Shown here: positions 17,218 through 26,650 of the stretch, piece after piece
How the letters are laid out: each line of letters starts with the position of its first letter
Numbering within the stretch: the first letter of the stretch is position 1
Origin: Bryobacterales bacterium
GTDB taxonomy: Bacteria > Acidobacteriota > Terriglobia > Bryobacterales > Bryobacteraceae
Length of the DNA: 64,000 bases
Reading direction: 5' to 3'
NCBI GenBank assembly: GCA_003157745.1
Contig: PMKM01000012.1
Coordinates: 3,561-67,560 of the forward strand
Notes under the pieces: model-generated
What the model was told of the DNA's origin: nothing
Database searches by the model: none
What the model saw: the letters and a program-made list of their open reading frames with translations, nothing else
Position numbers and translations under genes: made by a program

Positions 17218-20200
17218 TTACCTCACGTACACCGTCACGCCGCTCGGGCTGATGTTCTTGCCCACTTGCACCGTGACGGAGTTGGCACCGGTCCTGGCGG
17301 TAGACGGCACCGTTGCGTTGACCTGCATGACACCCGTTACCATGCCCGGCGCTTCACCGGCGAACAGGACCTGCGCCGGTTGGGAGCCGATCATCACCGA
17401 AACCGCGAGTTGCGGCGCCGGCGTCAGCGGACCGGTGCCGGAGGTGTTCACCGTGGTGACGCCTCCCGTAACCCCCGCCGGAGTCGTCAAGCCCTCGCCG
17501 GTCATGTAGATCACGATAGGGGTTCCTGCTGTCGCCGGATTGGCTGCCGAGTTCACGGAGCCGTCGGCGTTGAGGATGGCGCCCGGACCGCTGCCGCTGC
17601 CGTTGGCGGTGAAGATCCCCGGCGCGGAGGTCGTCAACTGGAGGCTGGGCTCGTTGGATTTCTGCCCGGCGAACGTCACCTCGACGAACGGCGACTTGTT
17701 GCCGGAGAGCTCATAGGGCACGACGGCATTGATCTGGGTCGCGCCGACGTAAATCAGCGGCGCCAGATATCCGCTGAAACTGACGGTAACTCCGCCGATT
17801 GAGGTCGAGACCTTGCCGGCCGAAGTCAGCGTGAGCGTGGCGGGCGTGGTGGGCCCGATCTGGGTTCCGAAGATGGACACGATCTCGCCCGGCGCAATCG
17901 GACCGCCGCCGAAGCTGGCCGCGTTGAGCACCGCCGAAACGATGGGCAGCGGGTTGGTGACGTTCAGCGCGACGTTTACCGTCGCCGTGCCCACCGTGCC
18001 GTTTGCCCCGGTGATCGTTATCGTGCCCGCATAGGGTGTCGAACTGGCGGCGAGCGATCCCGGGGTGACCTGCACCGACAGCGTGGTCGATGTGGCCGTC
18101 GAGCCTGATGTCGGCGTCACCGAAAGCCAGTTGCCATTGCTGCTGGTGCTAACGGTGAAAGCGGCCGTGCCGCCACTCGCGATTACCGTGAATTGTCCCG
18201 GCGACACGGTGTTGCCGCTGCCAGCCTGATAAGCGAAAGTGAGCAAGGTAGAATTCACCGAGAAGGTCGGCTCGGTGACTACCGTGAGGAATACCGTCAC
18301 TGTCACGGCGGAGCCGCCCGTTGGCGTAATCGTGATGGTGCCGGTGTAGTTTCCGGCGGTCAGGTTGGCCTGGTTCACCGCCACGGAAAGATTGGCCTGC
18401 GTGGTTCCCGAAGCCGGCGTGACGGACAGCCAGTTGCCGGTGCTCGCGGCGGCCACCGTGAATGGCACGCTGGCGGACCCGGCCGCGCTCGACACGGTGA
18501 GCGATTGCGTCGCCGGAGACGCGGCCCCGGAGACGGCCGAGAAGTTCATCGTGCTGGCGCTTACGCCGACGTTGCCGCCAGTGGGCGTGGTGCCGCCGCT
18601 GCTGATCACCAGGTTCACCGGCACATTGAGCGTGGTGCCGTTGGAGGTCAGCACGATGTTGCCGGCGTATGTGCCCGCCGACAACCCGGCTATACTCACC
18701 GATGCCACGATCGTCTGGTTCGTGGTCAGGCTGCCGCTGGGGTTGATGGACAGCCAGTTGATGCCGGTGCTTGTAGTGCCCGAAGCGGCCGCGGTAAATG
18801 ACGTTCCCGCAGTAGTGGCGCTGATCGCCACCGACTGGCTGGCCGGCGAGCCCGCTCCCAACGCGGCGGAGAAGGTAAGTGCCGTCGGGCTTGGGGTCAG
18901 GCCGGTCGGGTTCGAGACGCCGGTCACCACCACCACTACGGGTATGGTGAGCGTCGATGAAGCTGAGCTGGTGACCAGGATATTGCCGGAATACAGGCCG
19001 TTGGTCATGCCGGCGGTGGTCGCCGAAACCAGGATGCTGGCGGGAGTCTCCGTGGCGCCGCTCTGGAGCTGCGCCGTGAGCCAAGCCTGATCGACTGTCA
19101 CGGTCACTGGTATTGCCGTGCTGCCGGTAGCCGACAACGCCACGGTTGACGATAGCGCCGCGGTGCCGTTATGGAAGAGAACTGTTGTCGGACTGGCCGC
19201 CAATACCTCGCCCGAACTGACGACGAACGTCACCGCCAGCGAAAGAGAGGGATTCGACGAGCCGGTGCCCGTCAGCGATACCGGCAGCGTGGCCGTGTAC
19301 GTTCCGGGCGACAAGTTGCCGGGACTCGCCCTGAGTGTGACTTTGGTCCCCGTCGCAGTCAGACTTCCGTATAACGACGATGAGGTCAACCACGCCACGC
19401 TGCCGCTGTTGGCGCTGTAAGTCACGGCACTGGAAATCTCGAAGGTCCCACTACCCGCAAACACGACCTGCTGCGACACGGCCGTACCTCCCGATACGCC
19501 AAGCAGGCTGAGCGACGTCGGAGCCACGACCCCCGACGAAGTGACGCCGGTAGTGGTGCCCGCGTTCAGGTTCACGGTCACTTGCTGGGTAAGCGTCCCG
19601 ACGGTTACCGTGAGCGTTCCCGAATAGACTCCCGATCCGCTTGCGGTCGTGTTCGCCGTCACGGTCAAATAGAACGGCACATTAGCCGCGACCGAGCCCG
19701 TGGTTGGCGATGCGCTCAGCCAGTTGTTTGTGCTCGAGGTCGCTACGGACAGCGCGCCGGCAACCGAACTGGTCACGGTTACCAACTGCTCGTAACCGTC
19801 CGCGGAGCTTAAGCCAACGGGACTGGGCGAGACCGAGAGAGTGCTGGTGGCCGCCGATACCGTTAGGGTAACCGTAAGCGAGGTGGTGTCGGAAGGAACG
19901 AGGGGGTCGGCCACGGTGATAGTGCCGGTGTATTGGCCGACCGTCAGAGTCGAGAAATTGGCTAGGCTAACCGAAATCGAACTGCCGTTGGTCAGATTGT
20001 AGGCAGTGCTCGAACCGTTTATCTGCAGCCAGTTGGTGGCCGTCGAGCCGGCAGGATAGGTGACCCGGGCGGTGTAGGCATCGGAGTTTGGTGTCGTGAG
20101 GGTGATTGTCTGGGCGCCGGATGGAGACAAGCTGCTGGACTCGTACGTCCAGGCAAGCGTATTCGGCGCGAAGTTGACTGCGGTCGCCGTCACCACGAAG

Positions 20201-20958
20201 CTCACGCCGATGGTCAGCGTCTGGTTGGTGCCGTAAAACACGGTTGCGTATCCGGTATAACTCCCCGGGGAAAGGCCAGCCGAGCTGGCAGTAAAGCTGA
20301 GCGTCGCCGGCGTGGATGCGCTCGTCGAGCCGTTCGCGGCCGGCTGCACCGTCAGCCAGCCTGCCGATGAGGTAGTGGAAAAGCCGATCACAGCAGTGCT
20401 GGTGGTCGAAAGTGTAACGTTCGCCTCCGCCAGGGCTCCCGACACCGCCGTCAGTTGGTTGGTGCCGGTGAGAGTGGACGGAGTGGCGGTCAGCGCGGCG
20501 ACGCTGGCGCCACCGGGAGTATAGGTGACCGTGAACGTCACCGTAGGGGATGGCGTGTAACTATTCGTCGAGTTCAACTTGATCGTGGCCGTATGACTTC
20601 CTGAGGACAGCGACCCGGCAGCACAGCTTACGCCCGCCGACAAATTCCCCGGTGTCTGATAGGTGTTCGTTCCGCCGTTGCAGGCCGTGCCAGTGGTGCC
20701 GGTGTCGCCGCCGATAGCAAGCCAGTGCGGGTCTCCGCCGGCGTAGGTCACGACCACTTGGTAGCTGATCGGCTTGTTCGTATCGTCCGACCCGCTCACG
20801 GGAATCTCAATCGATCCGACGCCCAATTGGAATTGCTGATTGGCGGCGGGGCTGGTAAAGGTCGGTGCGTCGGCCTGCGCCAGCCGCGGCATCGCGACCA
20901 ACAGGGCAAAGGCGAGAAAGAATGCGGTCTTCTTCAATACTGCGAAAGCGGCGTCCAT
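17218..20958 (-). CDS. giant secreted BACON-like repeat protein with TIGR03437-type C-terminus
   Basis: A 1246-residue exported protein (signal peptide TAFFLAFALLVAMPRLAQA). Its bulk is roughly ten Ser/Thr-rich beta-sandwich repeats of about 90 residues, each with a NWLSVTPASGT-like strand and an LTAGNYTGTITITP-like strand, as in BACON domains. The last 220 residues (IVSAVLNAASFGGGPIAPGE, APLIYVGATQINAVVPYEL, VIYMTGEGLTTPAG) match the C-terminal domain first defined in Solibacter usitatus (TIGR03437). The architecture suggests a surface adhesin or polysaccharide-binding protein; the ligand is unknown. GGAGAC lies just before the ATG. Confidence 0.88.
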   Translation of the reverse strand: MDAAFAVLKKTAFFLAFALLVAMPRLAQADAPTFTSPAANQQFQLGVGSIEIPVSGSDDTNKPISYQVVVTYAGGDPHWLAIGGDTGTTGTACNGGTNTYQTPGNLSAGVSCAAGSLSSGSHTATIKLNSTNSYTPSPTVTFTVTYTPGGASVAALTATPSTLTGTNQLTAVSGALAEANVTLSTTSTAVIGFSTTSSAGWLTVQPAANGSTSASTPATLSFTASSAGLSPGSYTGYATVFYGTNQTLTIGVSFVVTATAVNFAPNTLAWTYESSSLSPSGAQTITLTTPNSDAYTARVTYPAGSTATNWLQINGSSTAYNLTNGSSISVSLANFSTLTVGQYTGTITVADPLVPSDTTSLTVTLTVSAATSTLSVSPSPVGLSSADGYEQLVTVTSSVAGALSVATSSTNNWLSASPTTGSVAANVPFYLTVTANTTASGSGVYSGTLTVTVGTLTQQVTVNLNAGTTTGVTSSGVVAPTSLSLLGVSGGTAVSQQVVFAGSGTFEISSAVTYSANSGSVAWLTSSSLYGSLTATGTKVTLRASPGNLSPGTYTATLPVSLTGTGSSNPSLSLAVTFVVSSGEVLAASPTTVLFHNGTAALSSTVALSATGSTAIPVTVTVDQAWLTAQLQSGATETPASILVSATTAGMTNGLYSGNILVTSSASSTLTIPVVVVVTGVSNPTGLTPSPTALTFSAALGAGSPASQSVAISATTAGTSFTAAASGTTSTGINWLSINPSGSLTTNQTIVASVSIAGLSAGTYAGNIVLTSNGTTLNVPVNLVISSGGTTPTGGNVGVSASTMNFSAVSGAASPATQSLTVSSAAGSASVPFTVAAASTGNWLSVTPASGTTQANLSVAVNQANLTAGNYTGTITITPTGGSAVTVTVFLTVVTEPTFSVNSTLLTFAYQAGSGNTVSPGQFTVIASGGTAAFTVSTSSNGNWLSVTPTSGSTATSTTLSVQVTPGSLAASSTPYAGTITITGANGTVGTATVNVALNVTNPLPIVSAVLNAASFGGGPIAPGEIVSIFGTQIGPTTPATLTLTSAGKVSTSIGGVTVSFSGYLAPLIYVGATQINAVVPYELSGNKSPFVEVTFAGQKSNEPSLQLTTSAPGIFTANGSGSGPGAILNADGSVNSAANPATAGTPIVIYMTGEGLTTPAGVTGGVTTVNTSGTGPLTPAPQLAVSVMIGSQPAQVLFAGEAPGMVTGVMQVNATVPSTARTGANSVTVQVGKNISPSGVTVYVR

Positions 20959-20996
20959 GATGTCTCCTGCAAACGTAAGTCGAATGCGAATCGAAC

Positions 20997-21025
20997 TCGT
21001 TACTCCAAATCACACTACTTGACAA
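20997..21025 (-). promoter_or_regulatory. putative sigma70-type promoter of the BACON-like gene
   Basis: On the minus strand TTGTCA and TAACGA are separated by 17 bases, about 40 bases upstream of the start codon. The -10 is weak. Confidence 0.4.
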
Positions 21026-21080
21026 TTCTACTATTCGGAACTGCTGGGAAGGGACGGACGCGGCATTTATTATTGTACGC

Positions 21081-23123
21081 CTATTTTAGGATCTGGAAGA
21101 GATTACTGTAATCGTCGGTCCAAAGCCGCACGCGCCGGGCGCGGGGAACCGGGTTCGAACTGGCGCGGACGTCGTTGTCGAAATCGCCGGGTGGGGCGGC
21201 GACAAGCACCCAGGTGGCCGCGAAGACGCCGCGGTCGTCGTCATCCTCGGTGTCGACCACGCGCACCCGCCGCCCGCTCGCGTGCGCTTCGCCGGCCACG
21301 ATCGGCTCCAGGTCCAGGTGGTGGTTGGAAATATGTACCGCCAGAATGCCGTCCGGGCGCAAGTGCCGGAAGTAGAGGTCCATCGCCTGGCTGGTGAGCA
21401 GGTGGACCGGAATCGAGTCGCTTGAAAAGGCGTCCACCGCCAACACGTCGAAATTCTCCGGCTGCTCGCGCGCGAGCGACAGGCGCGCGTCGCCCATCGC
21501 GATCTCGAGTTTACCGCGGCAACGGGCAAGAAAACTGAACTGGCTGCGCGCCACCTGCACCACCAGCGGATTGATTTCGTAATAGCGATAGTAATCGCCG
21601 GGGCGGGCGTACGCGGCCAGGGTGCCGGTGCCGAGGCCGATCACGCCGATGCGCACGGCGTGCTGTTTGGCGCGGTCGCGGATGGCGATCCCGACGCCGG
21701 TGGCGGCGCCGTAGTAGGTGGTGGGCACGTCGCGCAAGGCGGGGTTCAGAAACTGGTCGCCGTGCGTGATGGTGCCGTGCAGCAGGGTGCGCACGGCATC
21801 GATCGCTGTGGGCGGGTCGCTATCCTTCACCGTCAATTCGCCGTAAAAATTGCGCACGCGCAGGCGGACGCCGCTCCGCGACTGCTGCCAATCGATGGCG
21901 CCGTACACGGCCAGTGCCAGGGTCAGCACGACGGCGGCGATGGGCGCCGGCTGCGTCCAGCGCCGGAACCAGGGCAACGCCGGATCGGTCTTCAACACCG
22001 CCAGGATCAACCCGGCGCAGCCTACCAGGCCGAGCGGCATCTCATAATAACCGTTGAACACGTGCGGCGACACCAGGCCGACGGCGAGGCCGCCCAGCGC
22101 GCCGCCAGCGGAAATGGTCAGGTAAAAGTGCGTGAGGTAGCGCGGTTGCGGCTTCAGCAGCGCCAACTCGCCGTGGCAGGCCATGGCGCAGAGGAACAGG
22201 CCGAGAGAAAACAGCAACACCACAATCACGATGGGCAGGTTGCCTTCGGTGATCGCGTACGCCATCGAACCCAGCGCCACGGCGAGCAACTGCAGGAAGG
22301 GACTGCGCCGGTAACAGCCGTGGCCGGCGAAGCACACGATGAAGCTCAATAGATACAGGCTGAGCGGCAGTATCCACAGGAACGGCACCGCGGCTACGTT
22401 CTGGGACATGTGGTTGGTGACCGCCAGCAGCAGCGCGGAGGCGCAGGCAGGCAGCGCCAGCCACAGCGCATACTGCCGCCGGGTGGGTTTAGCAGCGCCG
22501 GCTGGCTCAGGCATCGCTTCTGGCACAGCCCGCGAGCCCAAGGCGGCCGCGGCACAGACCAATGCGAAGCCGAGGTATCCAAGCGACCACAGGCACGCCT
22601 GTTCGTGGGTGGTGTACACGGGCTCGATCAACACCGGATAGGCGACCAGCGCGACGAGCGATCCCGCGTTCGAGAGCGCATAGAGCCAGTACGGCAGGCT
22701 CCCGGCGAAGCGGCGCGCGTACCAGGCCTGCACCAGCGGGCCGGTGGCGGCGAGCAAAAAGAACGGCAAGCCGATGGTGCGCAGAAGCAGCAGCAGGATG
22801 TTCCAGGTCGGATCGCCCGCGGCGTGCGGTTGCAGACTGGCGCTCGGGTAGACCGCCAGCGTTAGCGCGCTCACGGCGAGCAGCGCCACGTGCAGGGGCG
22901 CTTGCGCGCGAGGCTTGACGTAACGGACCAGGGCGTGCGCATACAGGTAGCCGGCCAGCAGCGCCATTTGAAAGAAGAGCAGGCAGGCCGTCCATACCGC
23001 CGCCGAGCCGCCGAACCAGGGCAGAACGATCTTGCCGATCACCGGTTCCACCGCGAACAGCAGGAAAGCGCCGGCCAGGATCGTCAACGCGTAAATCGGA
23101 ATCCACACTTTATGTTTTTGCAT
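21081..23123 (-). CDS. membrane-fused spermidine synthase-like protein
   Basis: A 680-residue protein in two parts. Residues 1-440 form about 12 membrane helices, starting with ALTILAGAFLLFAVEPVIGK and including the conserved LPWFGGSAAVWTACLLFFQ stretch. Residues 460-680 form a spermidine synthase/methyltransferase Rossmann domain (IGVIGLGTGTLAAYARPGD, YYEINPLVVQVA, FDVLAVDAFSSDSIPVHLLT). Such fused proteins are common in bacteria, and many lack demonstrated polyamine activity, so the substrate is open. No speD-like gene is nearby. It is divergent from the methyltransferase gene at 23234. Confidence 0.87.
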   Translation of the reverse strand: MQKHKVWIPIYALTILAGAFLLFAVEPVIGKIVLPWFGGSAAVWTACLLFFQMALLAGYLYAHALVRYVKPRAQAPLHVALLAVSALTLAVYPSASLQPHAAGDPTWNILLLLLRTIGLPFFLLAATGPLVQAWYARRFAGSLPYWLYALSNAGSLVALVAYPVLIEPVYTTHEQACLWSLGYLGFALVCAAAALGSRAVPEAMPEPAGAAKPTRRQYALWLALPACASALLLAVTNHMSQNVAAVPFLWILPLSLYLLSFIVCFAGHGCYRRSPFLQLLAVALGSMAYAITEGNLPIVIVVLLFSLGLFLCAMACHGELALLKPQPRYLTHFYLTISAGGALGGLAVGLVSPHVFNGYYEMPLGLVGCAGLILAVLKTDPALPWFRRWTQPAPIAAVVLTLALAVYGAIDWQQSRSGVRLRVRNFYGELTVKDSDPPTAIDAVRTLLHGTITHGDQFLNPALRDVPTTYYGAATGVGIAIRDRAKQHAVRIGVIGLGTGTLAAYARPGDYYRYYEINPLVVQVARSQFSFLARCRGKLEIAMGDARLSLAREQPENFDVLAVDAFSSDSIPVHLLTSQAMDLYFRHLRPDGILAVHISNHHLDLEPIVAGEAHASGRRVRVVDTEDDDDRGVFAATWVLVAAPPGDFDNDVRASSNPVPRARRVRLWTDDYSNLFQILK

Positions 23124-23233
23124 GGGGAAGCGCAGAGTGCGAGCGAGCGGACGCGAGTTTGCGAACGGCCCCGCGATGCGATTGCCACGATAACACGGTT
23201 CGCTTTCGCCGGCGCCCGCGTATAATCGGCTCT

Positions 23234-23965
23234 ATGGCCGAAACCGCGACGTCCGATCTCGATTTTGTCCGGGAGCACCGGGAGATTTGGGCGCTGCGCC
23301 CGGAACTGAGAAGCGTCTATCGCGGTTTCTTCGATACCATGCTGCGGGCGGTCGGCGAGCGCCGGCCAATCGTCGAACTGGGCGCCGGCCCGGGCTTCTT
23401 TCACGAGTATTGCCCCGAATCGATCGCGAGCGACGTGATCTTCACGCCGTGGGTGAACGTGGTTTGCGATGGCTGCCGCGCACCGTTTCGCGACGCGAGC
23501 GCGGGCGCGGTGGCGATGCTGGACGTGATTCACCATCTGCCGAAACCGCTCGATTTTCTTTCCGAGATGGCGCGGATTCTTCAGCCCGGCGGGCGCCTGG
23601 TGGCGATTGAACCGTGGATCACGCCGCCCTCCTATCTTCTGTATCGCTACTTTCACCACGAGGATTGCGCGCTCTCGATCGATATTGCCGACCCGTTCCG
23701 CTCGACCGGCAAGCAGGCGTTTGACGGCAACGCGGCGATTCCTTACCGGCTGGTCCAGAGCCAGCGAGAGCGGCCCGTCGCCGGACTGAAGCTGATTCGC
23801 TGTGAGCCATTCGTGGGACTGGCGTACCTGGCGACGCTGGGTTTCAAACGGCGGCAGAGCGTGCCGGCCGGTTTGATCCGTTTTGCCGGACAGTGCGAGC
23901 GGATCGCCGGCCCGATCGGGCGGCTGGCAAGCACGCGCGCGTTGCTGGTTTGGGAGAAGGACTGA
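23234..23965 (+). CDS. class I SAM-dependent methyltransferase
   Basis: A 243-residue Rossmann-fold methyltransferase with motif I IVELGAGPGFFHEY at about residue 48, the acidic and aromatic region VDVIFTPW-like following it, AVAMLDVIHHLPKP at motif IV and ILQPGGRLVAIEPW at motif V/VI. This is the Methyltransf_11 type. The substrate is unknown. The start at 23234 leaves a short gap to the divergent gene. Its end is 21 bases before addB, so it may be co-transcribed with the repair genes without sharing function. Confidence 0.83.
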   Translation: MAETATSDLDFVREHREIWALRPELRSVYRGFFDTMLRAVGERRPIVELGAGPGFFHEYCPESIASDVIFTPWVNVVCDGCRAPFRDASAGAVAMLDVIHHLPKPLDFLSEMARILQPGGRLVAIEPWITPPSYLLYRYFHHEDCALSIDIADPFRSTGKQAFDGNAAIPYRLVQSQRERPVAGLKLIRCEPFVGLAYLATLGFKRRQSVPAGLIRFAGQCERIAGPIGRLASTRALLVWEKD

Positions 23966-23986
23966 AGGCGGCTTACACTGGAGCCG

Positions 23987-26650
23987 ATGCGCCTCATCGT
24001 TGGGCCGGCCGGCTCCGGCAAGACGACTCTCGTTTTGAAAGAGCTGCGCGAAGCCGCGCGCATGGGCGGCGCGGGTGTGCGGTTGCTGGTGCCGACGGCG
24101 ACGCTGGCGCAGCATTTGCAGAACCAGTTGGCGCGGGACGGGTGCGCGCTGCGCGGCGATGCGGTGCAGACGTTGGCGGACTTCGTGCGGCCGTTGGCGC
24201 TGCCGGCAGTTGCGGCGCCGCAGTCCGTGGTGTACCTGACAGTCGAAGAAGCGCTGCGGCGGATCGACCGGCCCGAGTTCCGGCAGGTGGCGCGGATGGG
24301 CGGATTCTGCGCAGCACTCGAGCGTACGATTGGCGAATTCTCCGCGGCTGGTTGCGATAGCGAGCGATTGCGCGGCAGCCTGCCGGATACGGCGTTGGCC
24401 GCGCCATTCCTCGCAATATACAAGGAGGTCGAAAGTACGCTCGCGCGGCGCGGCCTGGCACTGCGTGCGCGCTGCCTGCAAATGGCCGCCGGGCGAATTA
24501 CCACCGAAGGGCTGGGCGCGATTCGCACGGTTTGGTTGGATGGCTTTCACGCGCTGCCGGACCCGGAACTGGAACTGGTTGCCGCGCTCGGGCGCCATGC
24601 CGAAGTCGTCCTCACACTCGATTCCGGCGCCCCGGCCGAATTGCGCGCGCGCTTGGCGCGAATGGGTTTCGCTGAAGAGAACATGCCGCGCGTGCGTTCG
24701 ACGCCAGTCGTGAACGTGGTGCGGGCGGCGAGCGCCGAGCGCGAAGTGGAAGAGATCGCGCGACGCATTCTGGTGCAATCCGCGTCGGGCCGGCCGTTTC
24801 GCGAAATCGGCGTGATCGTGCGGCCGCGCGCGTATGAGCCGATCCTGCAAACCGCGTTCCACCGGTTCGGTATTCCGGCGCGTTTCTATTTCGACCAGCG
24901 GCTGGACCGGCATCCCGTCGCGCGCCTGCTGTGTGGCGCTGTCAACGCCATGTTGGGCGGATGGGATTATCTGGAAACGCTCGCCGTGCTGCGCCTGGCG
25001 CCGCGGTTTGCCGCCGTGGGCGCGATGGACGGTTTGGATTTCGCCATGCGCCAACAGGCGCCCGGCAGCGGCCTGGGAAGGTTGAAGGAGACCGCCATCG
25101 AAGCTCACTTCGAGAAGCTATTGCCGCTGATCGACGAACTGTGGGCGCTAGAAGAGTGGCGCTCCTTAGTCATGCTGCCCAGGAATTGGGCGCGGCGCTT
25201 CGCCAAGTTGCGCAACTTGTTCTCGCCGGCGGTGGATGGTCGCGACATCGAAGACCGGGAACTGGTCGAGATGTGGCGTAGCCAGGCGGCCGCGCTGAAG
25301 GCGTTCGACGAAGCGCTGGCCGAGGCGGCGCTGGCGCTCGATCCGGCTGGCGAAGTCGGCATTGAACCGTACTGGAGCGCGCTCGAAGCCGTGCTGCGGC
25401 TGAAGCCGCTGCGGGTGGGCGACGCGCGGGCGAATGTGGTGCACGTGATGGAGGCGCACGAAGCGCGGCAGTGGGTGCTGCCCGTGGTGTTCGTGTGCGG
25501 CATGGCGGAGCGGCAATTCCCGCAGGCGCACAAGCCGGACGCGTTCTTTCCCGAAGAGGCGCTATGCCGCTTGCACTCGGCCGGCATCCGCGTGCGCACG
25601 GCAGCCGATGGCGAACGGGAGGAGCGGGCGCTGTTCGATGCGGCGGTGACGCGCGCCACCGTGCTGGTGACGCTATCCTATCCGCAATCGAGCGGGCGCG
25701 CGGAATCGAACCGGCCGTCGAGTTTTCTCGATGAATTTCTGGTGCCCGCGCAGGACGCGGTGTATGTGGCGCCGCGCCCGCGCTTTCCGGGGCGAGCGAG
25801 GCAGCCGCGCCCGATCGAGCGGCCGGCCCTGCTGCTGGCGCTGGCGCAAAAGACCGCGCGCGTTTCGCCGACGGCGCTCGAAAGTTACTTGCAGTGCGCG
25901 TTTCAGTATTTCGGCCGCCATTCGCTCCGGCTCGTTACGCGTCCGGCGCGGCCGGACGAGCGGCTGGATTTCCCGACGCAAGGGAATATCGTGCACGACG
26001 TGCTGGCGCGGTGGTGGATGGAAGGTGGCGATATCGCGAGCATGTTTGAAAGGGAGTTCGCGAGCGCGGTCGAAAAGCAAGGCATTCCCTTCGGCTACCA
26101 CACCGAGCGGCTGCGCAACGCGATGCGCGACGATTCGCTCGCCTTTGCCGCCGATACCCAGTGGCCGCGCGGCGAATTTCAATCGCGCACGGAGCTGCCA
26201 TTGCACTACGCGCTCGCCGAGGGAACCGAAATTTGCGGCAGGATCGACCGGCTCGACAAAGCCGCGGACGGGCGCGCGTTCGTCTTCGATTACAAATACG
26301 CCAGCGCGCAGAGCACGCGGAAGAAACTGGACGACGAAAGGCTGCTGCAAGCGCCGCTCTATCTGATGGGTGCCGCGCAGCAATTCGGCGTCAGGCCTGC
26401 AGGCGTGTTCTACGTGGGACTGAAGGGCGGCGTGAAATACGTCGGCTGGAGCGAGGCGGGCGAATTGAAGTCCGAGCCGATGCCGGAGGGTTGGTTCGAA
26501 CGCACGCGGGAACTGGCGCGGCGGGCAGTCGAGAAGATACGCGCGGGGCGCATCGAAGCGAAGCCTGCGGACCGCGACGCCTGCCGGTTTTGCGATTGCC
26601 GCGACGTTTGCCGCATCGACGTGCCGGTGGCGGTGGTGGTGGGAGCATGA
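23987..26650 (+). CDS. addB: AddB-like helicase/nuclease subunit
   Basis: An 887-residue protein. Walker A GPAGSGKTT is at residues 6-14. The middle is a UvrD-like but divergent helicase fold. The C-terminal 250 residues form a PD-(D/E)XK nuclease (GRIDRLDK, then FVFDYKYA) framed by four cysteines: one in SYLQCAFQYF and three in CRFCDCRDVC (C-x2-C-x5-C), the AddB iron-sulfur arrangement. AddAB resects double-strand breaks for RecA. At 887 residues it is shorter than Bacillus AddB (about 1160). Its stop overlaps addA (ATGA), so the two are coupled. Confidence 0.88.
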   Translation: MRLIVGPAGSGKTTLVLKELREAARMGGAGVRLLVPTATLAQHLQNQLARDGCALRGDAVQTLADFVRPLALPAVAAPQSVVYLTVEEALRRIDRPEFRQVARMGGFCAALERTIGEFSAAGCDSERLRGSLPDTALAAPFLAIYKEVESTLARRGLALRARCLQMAAGRITTEGLGAIRTVWLDGFHALPDPELELVAALGRHAEVVLTLDSGAPAELRARLARMGFAEENMPRVRSTPVVNVVRAASAEREVEEIARRILVQSASGRPFREIGVIVRPRAYEPILQTAFHRFGIPARFYFDQRLDRHPVARLLCGAVNAMLGGWDYLETLAVLRLAPRFAAVGAMDGLDFAMRQQAPGSGLGRLKETAIEAHFEKLLPLIDELWALEEWRSLVMLPRNWARRFAKLRNLFSPAVDGRDIEDRELVEMWRSQAAALKAFDEALAEAALALDPAGEVGIEPYWSALEAVLRLKPLRVGDARANVVHVMEAHEARQWVLPVVFVCGMAERQFPQAHKPDAFFPEEALCRLHSAGIRVRTAADGEREERALFDAAVTRATVLVTLSYPQSSGRAESNRPSSFLDEFLVPAQDAVYVAPRPRFPGRARQPRPIERPALLLALAQKTARVSPTALESYLQCAFQYFGRHSLRLVTRPARPDERLDFPTQGNIVHDVLARWWMEGGDIASMFEREFASAVEKQGIPFGYHTERLRNAMRDDSLAFAADTQWPRGEFQSRTELPLHYALAEGTEICGRIDRLDKAADGRAFVFDYKYASAQSTRKKLDDERLLQAPLYLMGAAQQFGVRPAGVFYVGLKGGVKYVGWSEAGELKSEPMPEGWFERTRELARRAVEKIRAGRIEAKPADRDACRFCDCRDVCRIDVPVAVVVGA

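Noticed and set aside
23234-25108. Minus-strand open frame opposite the methyltransferase and addB
   Set aside because: Arg/Gln/His-rich noise opposite strong Rossmann and AddB motifs.
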